Positions 30,845 to 41,075 are shown, counted from the stretch's first letter. The stretch: 64,000 nucleotides of DNA from Brevibacterium sp. 'Marine' (GCF_012844365.1 NZ_CP051626.1:2356001-2420000); one strand, 5' to 3'. Numbers and translations: made by a program. Notes: generated by a model not told the origin, from the letters alone.

Positions 30845-30885
30845 GGCCGCTTGGGTTCGGCTTCCCCTCCGAACCGCAAGCGGCC
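30845..30885. terminator. Long hairpin next to palindrome copy B
   Basis: GGCCGCTTGGGTTCGG (30845-30860) pairs with CCGAACCGCAAGCGGCC (30869-30885) with one bulged G and an 8-nt loop. GAAAGTG and CACTTTC outside it could extend the structure. It probably ends transcription of the helicase gene and/or nrdR. Confidence 0.65.
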
Positions 30886-30927
30886 GCGCGCCGTAGCGCG
30901 CACTTTCAATACTACACAACTATTTCT

Positions 30928-30968
30928 GTACCGCGGTACTCGAAACGGAGATTTCCGACAGAAATCTC
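30928..30968. terminator. Two further palindromes downstream of nrdR
   Basis: GTACCGCGGTAC (30928-30939, 12-bp perfect palindrome) and GAGATTTC-cgaca-GAAATCTC (30948-30968, 8-bp stem) lie 40-80 bp beyond the nrdR stop. The second is a plausible terminator for the nrdR strand; the role of the first is unknown. Confidence 0.45.
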
Positions 30969-31007
30969 AGCTGTCTCAGGATCCGGTCGCGCGCAGACCT
31001 CAGACGC

Positions 31008-31505
31008 TCAGTCGGCGAAGTCGTCGGGAGTGGGTTCGCGGGTCTGCCCGGACTGCAGCAGCGCATCGGCACGCAGCGAATCGATCGCGGCCTCGAAGTC
31101 TTCGAGCGAATCGAATCCCTGGTAGACGCTGGCGAAGCGCAGGTAGGCGACCTGATCGAGCTCCCGCAGCGGTTCGAGGATCGACAGCCCCACCTCATCG
31201 GCGTCGATCTCCGCGATTCCGCGCGACCGGATGTTCTCCTCCACCCGCTGTGCGAGCTTCGCGAGATCATCGTCGCTGACCGGGCGTCCCTGGCAGGCCT
31301 TGCGCACACCGGACATGATCTTCTGCCGGGAGAACTCCTCAGTGACTCCGGAGCGTTTGATCACCGACAGGCTCGTGGCTTCCATCGTGGTGAAGCGACG
31401 ACCGCAGTGACGGCACTGCCGACGCCGACGGATCGCTGCGCCGTCTTCGCTGGTCCTCGAATCGACAACCCGCGAATCGGACTCACGGCAGAACGGACAG
31501 CGCAT
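31008..31505 (-). CDS. nrdR: Transcriptional repressor NrdR
   Basis: 165 residues. Zinc ribbon with Cys3, Cys6, Cys31 and Cys34 (CPFC...CRHC), then an ATP-cone domain ([21 protein letters not shown] onward, about 47-140). Senses dATP/ATP and represses ribonucleotide reductase genes through paired NrdR boxes; neither the genes nor the boxes are in this window. Starts 2 bp after the hisD stop, so it is co-transcribed with hisD. Last gene of the long minus-strand run. Confidence 0.96.
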   Translation of the reverse strand: MRCPFCRESDSRVVDSRTSEDGAAIRRRRQCRHCGRRFTTMEATSLSVIKRSGVTEEFSRQKIMSGVRKACQGRPVSDDDLAKLAQRVEENIRSRGIAEIDADEVGLSILEPLRELDQVAYLRFASVYQGFDSLEDFEAAIDSLRADALLQSGQTREPTPDDFAD

Positions 31506-31507
31506 CT

Positions 31508-32818
31508 CTACTCCTCGAACCTGATGTCGACAGCCCGCCCGTGGGCCGGCAGCTGTTCGCTGGCGGCGAGAACACCGATGTGCCCGGCCACCTCGGACAG
31601 TGCCTGTCGATCATAGTCGATGACCTGGCTGACCTTGATGAATGAGTGCACACCCAGCCCCGAACCGTGAGCGGCGGTGCCCATCGTGGGCAGCACGTGA
31701 TTCGACCCGGCGCAGTAGTCACCGAGCGACACCGGTGCCCAATCGCCGAGGAAGACCGCTCCGCCGTTCGTGATCCGTGCCCCGACCGCTTCCGCATCGG
31801 CCGTGTGGACCTCGACGTGCTCTCCGGCGTAGCCGTTGACCACGGTGATCCCGGCGTCGAGATCGTCGACGAGGACGATCGCTGACTGTCGACCGGCCAG
31901 AGCCGTCCCGATCCGTTCGGTGTGCATCGCCTGCGGCACCTGCACGTCCAGCTCCTTCTGCACCGCCTCGGCGAGATCGACGGAGTCGGTGACCAGCACC
32001 GAGGCGGCCAGTTCGTCGTGTTCGGCCTGGCTGATGAGGTCGGCGGCGACGAAGCGCGGGTCGGCCTGGTCGTCGGCGAGGATGATGATCTCCGTGGGTC
32101 CGGCGACCGCGTCGATGCCCACCCGGGAACGGACCAGGGACTTCGCCGCAGCCACATAGGCGTTCCCGGGACCGGTGATGAGGTCGACGGGTTCGAGTTC
32201 CTCACCGTCGTCGAAGCCGTAGGCCAGGGCGCCGATCGCCTGTGCTCCGCCCATCGCCCACACTTCGTCGACGCCGAGGATGTGTGCGGTGGCGAGCACG
32301 GTGGGGTGCGGCAGGCCGTTGCTCTGGGGCGGGCTCGCGATCGCCAATGAGTGTGCACCGGCGGTCTGTGCCGGCACGACGTTCATGATCACCGTCGACG
32401 GGTACACGGCCAGTCCGCCGGGAACGTAGAGTCCGACTCGTTCGACCGGCAGGTGGCGGGTGGTGACGAAGGCGCCGGAGGCCAGTTCGGTGCGGACGTC
32501 GTCGGGACGCTGATCGGCCGCGACCGTCCGGGCCCGGGCGATGGATTCGACGAGTGCGGCCTTGACCGCGGGATCGAGTTCGGCTGCGGCCTCGGCCAGC
32601 GCCGAGGCCGGCACGCGCAGAGCCTCGGGACGGACCCCGTCGAAGCGTTCGGTGAAGTCCTTCACCGCGGCTGCTCCCCCGCCGGCGACGGTGTCGAGCA
32701 GGTCGGCGACTCGTCGTTCGATATCGGCATGGGTCTCGGCGGCCCGAGGCAGCTTCTGCGCCAGGAATCGCTTGTTGAGGGTCTCACCACGGAAGTCCAG
32801 AATGTTCACCCGCACCAT
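31508..32818 (-). CDS. hisD: Histidinol dehydrogenase
   Basis: 436 residues. Zn- and NAD-dependent two-step oxidation of L-histidinol to L-histidine, the last step of the pathway. Signatures: [60 protein letters not shown], the catalytic Glu/His region SQAEHDELA, and [13 protein letters not shown]. The ATG at 32818 has GGAG 6 bases upstream. Only his gene here. In many actinobacteria hisD heads a hisDCB operon; here it is followed by nrdR instead. Confidence 0.96.
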   Translation of the reverse strand: MVRVNILDFRGETLNKRFLAQKLPRAAETHADIERRVADLLDTVAGGGAAAVKDFTERFDGVRPEALRVPASALAEAAAELDPAVKAALVESIARARTVAADQRPDDVRTELASGAFVTTRHLPVERVGLYVPGGLAVYPSTVIMNVVPAQTAGAHSLAIASPPQSNGLPHPTVLATAHILGVDEVWAMGGAQAIGALAYGFDDGEELEPVDLITGPGNAYVAAAKSLVRSRVGIDAVAGPTEIIILADDQADPRFVAADLISQAEHDELAASVLVTDSVDLAEAVQKELDVQVPQAMHTERIGTALAGRQSAIVLVDDLDAGITVVNGYAGEHVEVHTADAEAVGARITNGGAVFLGDWAPVSLGDYCAGSNHVLPTMGTAAHGSGLGVHSFIKVSQVIDYDRQALSEVAGHIGVLAASEQLPAHGRAVDIRFEE

Positions 32819-32890
32819 TCTAGTCTCCGCAGCAGCACTGCAGGCCCCCCGGCCCGCAGTGCGGACGAGGGCGGTCTCGGCGGTCGCGCC

Positions 32891-35800
32891 TCAGACGCTG
32901 AAGCAGCGGGAGCCCAGCAGAGCCTTGAGGTCGCCGTAGAGGCTCGGGTTCGGATCGACTCGGATCGACCGATCCAGGCGCATGATCGTCTGCCGTCCCG
33001 GCTGAGAAAGAGTGATGTGGACGTCCGTCTGCCCCTTGTTGGATTCGAGGATCCGTTTGAGTTTCGACGCCATCTCCTCGGTTGCCTTCTCCATCGGCAT
33101 GATGAGGTTGAGCGGCCGATCGTTGGGGTCGGTGACATCGGGAATCGTCATCGACATCGCCATCAGCGAGGTCGGACGGTCATCTGAGGTGCGGATGCGA
33201 CCGGTCAGGGAGATCACGAGGTCGGTCGCCAACAGGCTCGCCACCGGCTCGTAGGTGTCGCCGAAGAACATCACCTCGATCTCGGCTTCGAGATCCTCCA
33301 CGGTCACGATCGCATAGGGACGCCCGGAGTTCTTCGACACCTTGCGGGTGACCTGGGTGATCATTCCGCAGACCTTGATCTGGGATCCGTCATGGCGGTG
33401 CGACTCCGGATCGACCACCTCGGCGATGGAGGCATCGGATTCGGCAGCCAGCACACCTTCGAGCCCGTTGAGCGGGTGGTCGGAGACGTAGAGACCGATC
33501 ATGTCACGCTCGAAGGACAGCTTCTCCTTCTTCTCCCACTCCGGACGGTCCGGGATGGTCACGGAGAAGCCCGGTGAGTCGTCTCCCCCGCCGAGCCCGG
33601 CGAAGAGATCGAACTGTCCGTTGGCTTCCTGCCTCTTGACGCCGATGACCGAGTCCACGGCCTCCTCGTGGACTTCGACGAGTGAGCGACGGCTGTGGCC
33701 GAGCGAGTCGAAACCGCCGGCCTTGATGAGCGATTCGATCGTGCGCTTGTTGCACACGTGGCTGGGCACCTTGTCGAGGAAGTCCGTGAACGAGGTGTAG
33801 GCGCCCTTCTCGCCGCGGGCCTCGACGATGCCCTCGACGACGTGCGCGCCGACGTTGCGGACCGCGCCCATGCCGAAGCGGATATCGGTGCCGACCGGGG
33901 TGAAGTGGAGCGCGGATTCGTTGACGTCCGGAGGCAGCACGGTGATGCCCAGCCGGCGGCACTCGTTGAGGTAGATCGCGAGCTTGTCCTTGTTGTCACC
34001 GACCGAGGTCAGCAGGGCCGCCATGTATTCGGCGGTGTAGTGAGCTTTGAGATAGGCGGTCCAGTAGGACACGACGCCGTAGGCGGCCGAGTGCGCCTTG
34101 TTGAACGCGTAGTCCGAGAACGGCAGCAGGATGTCCCACAGGGCTTGGGCAGCGGCTTCGGAATAGCCGCGTTCCTTCATTCCGCCGAAGAATCCGACCT
34201 GCTGCTTGTCGAGCTCGGACTTCTTCTTCTTGCCCATCGCGCGGCGGAGGATGTCTGCCTGTCCCAGCGAGTAGCCGGCGACCTTCTGTGCGATCGCCAT
34301 CACCTGCTCCTGGTAGATGATGAGACCGTAGGTGGTGTCGAGGATCTCCTTGAGCGGCTCCTCGAGCTCCGGGTGGATCGGGGTGACCTCCTGCAGACCG
34401 TTCTTGCGCAGGGCATAGTTCGTGTGCGAGTCGGCGCCCATCGGCCCGGGGCGGTAGAGCGCCAGGGTCGCGGAGATATCCTCGAAGTTGTCCGGCTTCA
34501 TCATCCGCAGCAGGGCACGCAGGCCGCCGCCGTCGAGCTGGAACACACCGAGGGTGTCACCCCGGGTCAGCAGCTCGTACGCGGCAGGATCGTCGAGGGC
34601 AAGGTGCTCGAGGTCGAGTTCGTGGTCCCGGTTGGCTTTGATGTTCTCCACTGCGTCGGAGATGATCGTGAGGTTCCGCAGCCCCAGGAAGTCCATCTTG
34701 ATGAGCCCGAGGCCCTCAGAGGTCGGATAGTCGAACTGGGTGATGACCTGTCCGTCCTGGAACCGCCGCATGATCGGAATGACGTCGATGATCGGGTCCG
34801 AGGACATGATGACACCGGCGGCGTGGACACCCCACTGTCGCTTCAGCCCTTCCAGGCCCTTGGCGGTCTCGAAGGTCTCCCGGGCCTCCGGATCGGCGTC
34901 GACGAGTTCGCGGAACTCCCCGGCTTCCTTATAGCGCTTGGACTCCGGGTCCTCGATGTCCTTGAGCGGAATGTCCTTGGCCATCTCCGCAGGCGGCAGA
35001 GCCTTCGTCAGCCGCTCACCCATGGAGAAGGGTTTGCCGAGGACTCGAGCGGAGTCCTTCAGTGCCATCTTCGTCTTGATCGTGCCGTAGGTGACGATCA
35101 TCGCCACACGCTCGTCGCCGTATTTCTCGGTCACATAGTCGATGACCTCGCTGCGGCGACGATCATCGAAGTCGACGTCGAAGTCGGGCATGGACACACG
35201 GTCCGGGTTGAGGAAGCGCTCGAAGAACAGTCCGTGCTGGAGCGGATCGAGATCGGTGATGCGCATCGCGTAGGCGACCATGGAGCCGGCACCCGAACCA
35301 CGGCCGGGCCCGACGCGGATGCCGTTGTCCTTCGACCAGTTGATGAAGTCGGCGACGACGAGGAAGTAGCCGGGGAAGCCCATCGAGATGATGATGTCGA
35401 GTTCGTAGTCGGCCTGCCTGCGGACGTCGTCGGGAACACCGCCGGGGTACCGGTAGTCGAGTCCCTTCGCGACCTCCTTGATCAGCCACGAGGTCTCGTC
35501 CTCGCCGGGAGGGCACGGGAACTTCGGCATGTAGTTCGCCGAGGTGTCGAAGGAGACTTCGCACTTCTCGGCGATCTCGAGGGTGTTGTCGCAGGCCTCG
35601 GGGAATTCCCTGAACAGTGACCGCATCTCTGCGGGAGTCTTGAGGTAGTAGCCGGAGCCGGAGAAGGCGAAGCGCGATCCGCCCTGATCGTAGGTGGGTT
35701 CGATGAGTTTCGAACCTGATTGGATGGCCAGCAGGGCCTCGTGCGCCTTCGCATCGGATTCGTGCGTGTAGTGGAGGTCGTTGGTGGCGACCAGCGGAAT

Positions 35801-36448
35801 GTCGAGTTCTTTCGACAGTCGGATGAGGTCCTTCGTCACCCTCTTCTCGATGGACAGGCCGTGGTCCATGAGTTCGACGTAGTAGTTGTCCCTGCCGAAG
35901 ATCTCACGGTACTTCCCGGCCGCCGCTTTGGCTTCTTCGTATTGCCCCAGCCGCAGCCGCACCTGCACCTCGCCCGAGGGACAGCCGGTGGTGGCGATGA
36001 GTCCGTCGGAATAGCTCTCGAGCAGATCCTGGTCCAGTCGGGGCCATTTCGCGGTCACCGAGTCCAGGGAGGCATACGATGATGCCTTGAACAGGTTGCG
36101 CATGCCCGTATTGTTCCGAGACAGCAGAGTCATGTGCGTGTAGAGACCACCGCCGGAGAGATCATCGCTCTTCTGCGATTCGTCGGTGCGCCACTTCACG
36201 CGCGTCTTGTCCCGGCGGTCGGTGCCGGGGGTGACATAGGCTTCGACGCCGATGATGGGTTTGATTCCGGCGGCAGTCGCCTGAGACCAGAAGTCGAAGG
36301 CGCCGAACAGGTATCCATGGTCGGTCGTGGCGATCGCGGACATCCCCGATGCCTTCGTCGCCGCCATCAGATCGGCGAGGCGCGCCGCACCGTCCAACAT
36401 GGAGTATTCGGTGTGGACGTGGAGGTGGACGAAGTCCTCGTTCGGCAC
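32891..36448 (-). CDS. dnaE: DNA polymerase III alpha subunit DnaE (replicative)
   Basis: 1185 residues. N-terminal PHP domain with HLHVHTEYSMLDGAARL and TTDHGYLFGAF; polymerase palm with PGRGSGAGSMVAY and the catalytic aspartates in PDFDVDFDDRRR (near 423); tandem HhH; OB-fold near 1000 (IKVCGMITQVTRKVSK); C-terminal tau-binding part. Metal-binding residues of the PHP look intact, as in mycobacterial DnaE1, where the PHP domain provides proofreading. GTG start at 36448 with AGGAAGG about 10 bases upstream. Preceded by a 190-bp gap likely carrying its promoter. Confidence 0.96.
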   Translation of the reverse strand: MPNEDFVHLHVHTEYSMLDGAARLADLMAATKASGMSAIATTDHGYLFGAFDFWSQATAAGIKPIIGVEAYVTPGTDRRDKTRVKWRTDESQKSDDLSGGGLYTHMTLLSRNNTGMRNLFKASSYASLDSVTAKWPRLDQDLLESYSDGLIATTGCPSGEVQVRLRLGQYEEAKAAAGKYREIFGRDNYYVELMDHGLSIEKRVTKDLIRLSKELDIPLVATNDLHYTHESDAKAHEALLAIQSGSKLIEPTYDQGGSRFAFSGSGYYLKTPAEMRSLFREFPEACDNTLEIAEKCEVSFDTSANYMPKFPCPPGEDETSWLIKEVAKGLDYRYPGGVPDDVRRQADYELDIIISMGFPGYFLVVADFINWSKDNGIRVGPGRGSGAGSMVAYAMRITDLDPLQHGLFFERFLNPDRVSMPDFDVDFDDRRRSEVIDYVTEKYGDERVAMIVTYGTIKTKMALKDSARVLGKPFSMGERLTKALPPAEMAKDIPLKDIEDPESKRYKEAGEFRELVDADPEARETFETAKGLEGLKRQWGVHAAGVIMSSDPIIDVIPIMRRFQDGQVITQFDYPTSEGLGLIKMDFLGLRNLTIISDAVENIKANRDHELDLEHLALDDPAAYELLTRGDTLGVFQLDGGGLRALLRMMKPDNFEDISATLALYRPGPMGADSHTNYALRKNGLQEVTPIHPELEEPLKEILDTTYGLIIYQEQVMAIAQKVAGYSLGQADILRRAMGKKKKSELDKQQVGFFGGMKERGYSEAAAQALWDILLPFSDYAFNKAHSAAYGVVSYWTAYLKAHYTAEYMAALLTSVGDNKDKLAIYLNECRRLGITVLPPDVNESALHFTPVGTDIRFGMGAVRNVGAHVVEGIVEARGEKGAYTSFTDFLDKVPSHVCNKRTIESLIKAGGFDSLGHSRRSLVEVHEEAVDSVIGVKRQEANGQFDLFAGLGGGDDSPGFSVTIPDRPEWEKKEKLSFERDMIGLYVSDHPLNGLEGVLAAESDASIAEVVDPESHRHDGSQIKVCGMITQVTRKVSKNSGRPYAIVTVEDLEAEIEVMFFGDTYEPVASLLATDLVISLTGRIRTSDDRPTSLMAMSMTIPDVTDPNDRPLNLIMPMEKATEEMASKLKRILESNKGQTDVHITLSQPGRQTIMRLDRSIRVDPNPSLYGDLKALLGSRCFSV

Positions 36449-36639
36449 TGGGCGCCGCCTTCCTGAAGTTGCCGGTGTTGCCGTTCCAGCTTAGTCCATC
36501 GACCGTTCGGAAGACGGCTCCCGGAAGTGTTGTTCCCGGCACGTGGCACCGGGGCTCCTGCTCGCGCAGTTCAGCGCGGCGTGTCGCGCAGCAGCCGGGA
36601 TCCGGCACAGGCAGTGGGCGGCGGGGCCGGCCACCGGTG

Positions 36640-37563
36640 TCAGCGCGGCCGGATGCGGTCGAGCGCGGTCTGCAGGTCCTCGGGGTACCCGCTTTCGAAT
36701 TCGACCCACTTCTGCGTATCGGGGTGGTGGAAACCGAGCTTGACGGCATGCAGCCATTGGCGTTCCAGTCCGAGTTCCTTCGCCAGCACCGGATCGGCGC
36801 CGTAGGGCAGATCGCCGACGCAGGGATGTTTGGTGGCGGAGAAATGGACGCGGATCTGGTGAGTGCGTCCGGTCTCCAGGTGGACCTCGACGAGTGCGGC
36901 ACGGCGGTGGGCTTCGATCACTTCGTAGTGGGTGATCGCGTTCTTGCCTTCGGTGCGCACCGCGTAGAGTCCGTCGTGTTTGGGATGCCGGGCGATCGGG
37001 GCATCGATGGTGCCGAGCACAGGGTCGGGCAGTCCCTGCACGACCGCATGGTAGGTCTTTTCCACCGTGCGTTCCTTGAAGGCGCGTTTGAGCACGCTGT
37101 AGGCGTATTCGCTCTTCGCCACGACCATGAGTCCCGACGTGCCGACATCGAGTCGCTGCACGATGCCCTGACGTTCGGGCGCGCCGGAGGTGGCGATGCG
37201 GAATCCTGCTGCGGCGAGACCGCCGACGACGGTGCGTCCGGTCCAGCCGAGGGCCGGGTGTGCTGCCACGCCGACGGGCTTGTCGACGACGACGAATGCA
37301 TCTTCGTCGTGGACGATGCGCATTCCCGGCACGGGATCGGGCACGACCTCGAGCGGCTTCTTCGGCTCGGGCATCATGATGTCGAGTCGTTCACCGGCGA
37401 TGACGCGATCGGATTTGATGACCGGGCGCCCGGACATCTCCACTCCCCCGTCGGCGCAGATATCGGCGGCCGCAGTGCGGGAGAGACCGAGCAGCTTCGA
37501 CATCGCAGCGTCCACGCGCTGGCCGTCGAGTCCCTCGGGGACGAGGATGGAACGTTCAGTCAT
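36640..37563 (-). CDS. RluA-family pseudouridine synthase (RluD-like)
   Basis: 307 residues. N-terminal S4 RNA-binding domain (about 12-75, [20 protein letters not shown]), then the RluA catalytic domain with the Asp in [13 protein letters not shown] (usually HRLD), KTYHAVVQG and [12 protein letters not shown]. Isomerises uridines in 23S rRNA, RluD-type sites being the most likely. The start overlaps the lspA stop by 8 bp and GAGGA lies 6 bases upstream; the lspA-rluD pair is conserved in many Gram-positives. Confidence 0.92.
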   Translation of the reverse strand: MTERSILVPEGLDGQRVDAAMSKLLGLSRTAAADICADGGVEMSGRPVIKSDRVIAGERLDIMMPEPKKPLEVVPDPVPGMRIVHDEDAFVVVDKPVGVAAHPALGWTGRTVVGGLAAAGFRIATSGAPERQGIVQRLDVGTSGLMVVAKSEYAYSVLKRAFKERTVEKTYHAVVQGLPDPVLGTIDAPIARHPKHDGLYAVRTEGKNAITHYEVIEAHRRAALVEVHLETGRTHQIRVHFSATKHPCVGDLPYGADPVLAKELGLERQWLHAVKLGFHHPDTQKWVEFESGYPEDLQTALDRIRPR

Positions 37564-38101
37564 GAGAGTCCTCTTTCACGCGGGTGGAGTCCGATCCGTC
37601 GATGTCGATGCCCCTGAGGCTGACGATGACGAGGGTCACTGCGGCGGCGGAGATCGCGATGTCCGCGACATTGCAGATGAACAGAGACAGATCGATGAAG
37701 TCGACGACGGCGCCGTGCAGGAACGACGGTTCGCGGAAGAGCCTGTCGACGAGGTTGCCGAAGAGTCCGCCTAAGAGCAGACCGAGGCCGATCGCCCAGG
37801 CCCGCGACCCGAGCTTGCGAGAGATCACGAGGATGGCGATGAAGACGCCGACGGCGATGATCGGGAAGATCCACGTCACATTCGACCCGAGGCCGAGCGC
37901 GGCTCCGGGGTTGCGGTAGAAGGTGAATCCGGCCAGGGAGCCGATCACCGGAACCGGAGGCCCGTCTTCGAGGAAGGTGACGGCGAGGAACTTGGTGAAC
38001 TGATCGATCACGAGCACTGATGCTGCGATTGTGAACAGCAGGACCATCATGGCGGCGCGAGGTCGTTTCACCCGTGAGGCAGGATCGTTCATTTGGTTCA
38101 T
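37556..38101 (-). CDS. lspA: Lipoprotein signal peptidase II
   Basis: 181 residues, four membrane segments. Aspartyl protease that cuts prolipoproteins before the lipid-modified Cys. Motifs: [32 protein letters not shown] (first catalytic Asp) and [19 protein letters not shown] (second catalytic Asp). Two in-frame ATGs, 38101 and 38092, are equally possible and neither has a strong ribosome site. The in-frame open region upstream has no supporting features. Confidence 0.94.
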   Translation of the reverse strand: MNQMNDPASRVKRPRAAMMVLLFTIAASVLVIDQFTKFLAVTFLEDGPPVPVIGSLAGFTFYRNPGAALGLGSNVTWIFPIIAVGVFIAILVISRKLGSRAWAIGLGLLLGGLFGNLVDRLFREPSFLHGAVVDFIDLSLFICNVADIAISAAAVTLVIVSLRGIDIDGSDSTRVKEDSHD

Positions 38102-38163
38102 TCTAGACCACTGCCGACGGTGCCGGATGCAGGCGTGTGGCGGCGGAGTGTGCGGACACGACG

Positions 38164-38197
38164 GAGGCCCGGGCACTCCGCAGAGTTCCCGGACCTC
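38164..38197. terminator. Weak hairpin between divIVA and lspA
   Basis: GAGGCCCGGG (38164-38173) and CCCGGACCTC (38188-38197) can form a 10-bp stem with one mismatch and a 14-nt loop, 20 bp beyond the divIVA stop. No T-run on the minus strand. It may weaken read-through into lspA. Confidence 0.35.
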
Positions 38198-38216
38198 GGT
38201 CGCTGGTGCGCTGGGA

Positions 38217-39017
38217 TCAGAGCTTGTGGTTCGAGGAACCGCCCAGCGGGCCGTTTCCGTCGAGGGTCTCCGGAGCCAGGCTCGTGGAGTTCTCGAGGTC
38301 ACGCAGCTGATCGTTGAGGTAGCTCTTGAGGCGAGTGCGGTACTGGCGCTCGAAGTTCGAGAGCTGGTCGATCGAACGCTCGAGCGTCGACTTCTGCGAT
38401 TCGAGGGTCGACAGCGTCTCGTCGCGCTTGGATTCGGCCTTGCCGACGATGTCGGCTGCTTCCTTCTCAGCGCCCTTGATGAGCTCGTCGCGCTTGCGCT
38501 CACCTTCGGCGACATGCTCGTCGTGGACGCGCTGAGCCAGAGCGATGAGACCATGAGCGTCTCCGTCGCCCGCTACGGCAGCGCCGAGACCGGCACCCGC
38601 GGCTCCACCGGCGGCACCGGCTGCCATAGCAGGTGCAGCAGAGCTGTCCTTGGGGGCCGGAGCGGCTTCCTTGACGGCCGGGGCCGGGGTCTCTTCGACC
38701 GGTGCCGGAGCGGCAGGTGCCTCGGCCGGAGCCGGAGCCTCTTCCTTCTCTTCGGGTGCGGGAACGGCTGCGGGCATCGCCTGAGTGGCGTCGATGTCCT
38801 CTGCCGGTGCCGCGGAGGCGCCGCCGGCTTCGAGTTCCTTCACACGCTGTTCGGCGGTGGAGAGCTTCTGACGCAGCTCGTCGTTCTCCTGGTAGAGACG
38901 GCGAATCTCAACGACGACCTCATCAAGGAAATCGTCGACTTCGTCCTGGTCGTACCCGTCGCGGAACTTCACATGCTGGAACCGCTTGTTTACTACGTCT
39001 TCAGGCGTGAGCGCCAT
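38217..39017 (-). CDS. divIVA: DivIVA/Wag31 polar growth protein
   Basis: 266 residues. N-terminal DivIVA membrane-curvature domain (MALTPEDVVNKRFQHVKFRDGYDQDEVDDFLDEV region, to about 40) and first coiled coil (to about 65). An Ala/Pro/Glu-rich linker (about 66-150) includes a small Gly/Ala run. A second long coiled coil with heptads (about 160-245) follows. It marks cell poles and organises wall synthesis. AAGGTGA lies 5-6 bases before the ATG. Upstream GGACAA-17-TAATGT is a reasonable sigma-70 promoter. Confidence 0.94.
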   Translation of the reverse strand: MALTPEDVVNKRFQHVKFRDGYDQDEVDDFLDEVVVEIRRLYQENDELRQKLSTAEQRVKELEAGGASAAPAEDIDATQAMPAAVPAPEEKEEAPAPAEAPAAPAPVEETPAPAVKEAAPAPKDSSAAPAMAAGAAGGAAGAGLGAAVAGDGDAHGLIALAQRVHDEHVAEGERKRDELIKGAEKEAADIVGKAESKRDETLSTLESQKSTLERSIDQLSNFERQYRTRLKSYLNDQLRDLENSTSLAPETLDGNGPLGGSSNHKL

Positions 39018-39320
39018 GAGGTCACCTTCAGTCGATCTACATTCATTACGCTGCCGCCCCGAAGGACGGCTTCAACGTCACATTAGCGTAACACCTGCAG
39101 TTTTGTCCCGCAGTAATGGCGTGTCTCGCATTCAATGACGAAGTTTTCCGCATCCGAGGCTAACAAGCCGAGCACGCGGACAGCCAATTATGGTGAGTAT
39201 ATTCACCATCCATCCGGTCATCACGCAAACGATTCACGATAGCCGACCGAAGAGATCCGGAGGCGATTCCCGGTGCCCATTCACAGTGATTCGTCAGCCG
39301 AGGTCACCGCGGCGAGGGCA
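39018..39320. other. Intergenic region between yggT and divIVA
   Basis: 303 bp without a gene. Near divIVA it holds a promoter candidate (GGACAA, 17-bp spacer, TAATGT on the minus strand) and the AAGGTGA ribosome site. At 39190-39209 lies ATGGTGA-gtatat-TCACCAT, a 7-bp-arm inverted repeat in an otherwise AT-rich patch, possibly an operator or a terminator for yggT. Its own promoter suggests that divIVA is transcribed partly independently of the dcw cluster. Confidence 0.5.
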
Positions 39321-39620
39321 TCAGGCGGAGGTGTGCGAGAGGTTGAAGAACACCGACGCGATGATCTGGATGCCGATGAGCAGGACGATGAATCCCAGGT
39401 CGAGCGAGACCTGCCCCAGACGCAGCGGCGGAATGATCCTGCGCAGCAGCTTCAGCGGCGGATCGGTGAGTGTGTACACGATCTCGGCGAGGACGAGGAG
39501 GAAGCCGGTGGGCCGCCAGTCGCGGGAGAACACCTGGACCAGGTCGAGCACCACGCGCGCCAGGAGCACGTACACATAGAGGCTCAGCGCTGTACCGAGG
39601 ATGTAGAAGATGATGGCCAC
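39321..39620 (-). CDS. YggT family membrane protein
   Basis: 99 residues from a GTG at 39620. Two hydrophobic segments (about 3-27 and 73-95) flank a loop with the family motif LVQVFSRDWRPTG and LTDPPLKLLRRIIPPLRLG. YggT proteins lie between sepF and divIVA in many Gram-positives; the exact role is not established. Confidence 0.9.
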   Translation of the reverse strand: MAIIFYILGTALSLYVYVLLARVVLDLVQVFSRDWRPTGFLLVLAEIVYTLTDPPLKLLRRIIPPLRLGQVSLDLGFIVLLIGIQIIASVFFNLSHTSA

Positions 39621-39715
39621 GTGGGTCCCCCGCGCCTTTCGTTGTTGCTTGAGAGTTCTGAGGCTTCAGCCTATCGGCTCCAGCTGAGGACGAGTTGAGA
39701 GTGTCCAGGCGCCGT

Positions 39716-40237
39716 TCAGCTCTGGTTGAAGAAGCTGGCCTGCGTGTCCGAATCCGCTTCGTTCTCGCCGGCGACCTCGATGTTCTCGGGGGTGAGCAGG
39801 AAGACCTTGTTCGTGACCCGTTCGATCGAGCCGTGCAGACCGAAGATGAGGCCGGCGGAGAAGTCGACGAGACGCTTGGAGTTGTTCTCGTCCATCTCCG
39901 AGAGATTCATGATCACCGGGGTGCCCTCGCGGAAGGCGGCGCCGATGACCATGGCGTCGTTGTAGCTGCGGGGGTGGATGGTCCTGATGCGATTCATTGA
40001 GGTTCCTGGCGCCGGGGTGTCTACGGGACGGATCGGTGACGGATGGATCGGCGTCACCGGGGCCGGGGTCCGTTCTTCCGCTGCCGCCGGGGCGTCGGAG
40101 TCGTCGACGTCGTCGAAGGTCTCGACGACCTCGCGGTCGCGGCGCGCCGGTTCACGACGGTCGGTGTGCTGGGTGGTGGTCTCGTCCTCTTCTTCGACGA
40201 AACCCAGGTATTCCAGCGTCTTCTTGATTGCTGACAT
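39716..40237 (-). CDS. sepF: Cell division protein SepF
   Basis: 173 residues. Short N-terminal amphipathic helix (MSAIKKTLEYLGFV) for membrane binding, acidic flexible linker (about 18-80), then the SepF globular domain (RIRTIHPRSYNDAMVIGAAFREGTPVIMNLSEMDENNSKRLVDF). It anchors FtsZ to the membrane, the role FtsA plays elsewhere; ftsA is absent here, as expected. GAGGAG lies 8 bases before the ATG. It follows pgeF with a 78-bp gap. Confidence 0.95.
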   Translation of the reverse strand: MSAIKKTLEYLGFVEEEDETTTQHTDRREPARRDREVVETFDDVDDSDAPAAAEERTPAPVTPIHPSPIRPVDTPAPGTSMNRIRTIHPRSYNDAMVIGAAFREGTPVIMNLSEMDENNSKRLVDFSAGLIFGLHGSIERVTNKVFLLTPENIEVAGENEADSDTQASFFNQS

Positions 40238-40315
40238 GTCTAAAGCTCCTCGGACTTCGGCACTTGCTCACCTGTCGCCCAAACTATCGCACCCGGGCAT
40301 CCGGTCCGGTGAGTC

Positions 40316-41074
40316 CTATGGGTGTGTCGCGGTCTTTTCTTCCTGCAGCCAGATGATCCCGGCGAACCTCCCCGTGCGCTTCTGCCGGCGGTAGGAGAAG
40401 AGATCCTCGGATTCCTTCGTGCAGGTGCGTGAGAAGTGATCGATGGCCACATCGGCCCGGCGCAGCTGTTCGGCCACCGCTCCGGCAACGTCGAGGGCCG
40501 GTGTGCCGGTGACCGACACCGAGGCGGCTGTCGGCTCGATCGCCGCGACCTCGCTCCTCAGCTCCGGTGGGACTTCGTAGCAGCGAGGGCAGACGGACGG
40601 TCCGATGACTGCATGGATGTCCCGAGCGCCCGCGTCGCGCATTGCGGCGATCGTCGAGCCGATCACACCCGCGGCCATTCCCGGGCGTCCCGCATGGACG
40701 GCGGCGATGACGCCCGCCTCGGCGTCGGCGAGCATCACCGGGGTGCAGTCGGCGACCATGATCGCCAGGCCCACTCCGGACACGGTCGTCAGCTGGGCAT
40801 CGGCCTCGACCGGTTCCTGCCGCAGCTGTGCTTCGTCGCTGATGATGTGCACATCGGTTCCGTGCACTTGGGAGACGAACGAGAGCCGCTCGCCGCTCAG
40901 GCCGATGACCTGAGCGAGAGCGGCTCGGTTGGCTGCGACGAGTTCGTCATCGTCTCCGACGTGGCGGGCGAGGTTGAACGAGGAGAAGTCCCCGCTCGAA
41001 TAGCCGCCGTGCCGATCGGTGAAGGCGACGTGGGCGGTGCGTCCGCCCGGGATGACGAACCTCGAGCGCAGCAT
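40316..41074 (-). CDS. pgeF: Peptidoglycan editing factor PgeF (YfiH/YlmD family)
   Basis: 252 residues. Cu-oxidase_4 fold with the metal/nucleophile triad in QVHGTDVH, VADCTPVMLAD and AAVHAGRPGMAAG, and a CPRCYEVP segment. In E. coli the homologue corrects peptidoglycan precursors that carry L-Ser instead of L-Ala; the family is also described as multicopper polyphenol oxidases/purine nucleosidases. The ATG at 41074 lies 1 bp after the ftsZ stop; the ribosome site is poor, so coupling to ftsZ translation is likely. Confidence 0.9.
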   Translation of the reverse strand: MLRSRFVIPGGRTAHVAFTDRHGGYSSGDFSSFNLARHVGDDDELVAANRAALAQVIGLSGERLSFVSQVHGTDVHIISDEAQLRQEPVEADAQLTTVSGVGLAIMVADCTPVMLADAEAGVIAAVHAGRPGMAAGVIGSTIAAMRDAGARDIHAVIGPSVCPRCYEVPPELRSEVAAIEPTAASVSVTGTPALDVAGAVAEQLRRADVAIDHFSRTCTKESEDLFSYRRQKRTGRFAGIIWLQEEKTATHP

Positions 41075-41075
41075 A

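Noticed and set aside
33695..35620. 641-codon plus-strand frame over dnaE
   Set aside because: Antisense shadow of a fully conserved DNA polymerase; no independent features.
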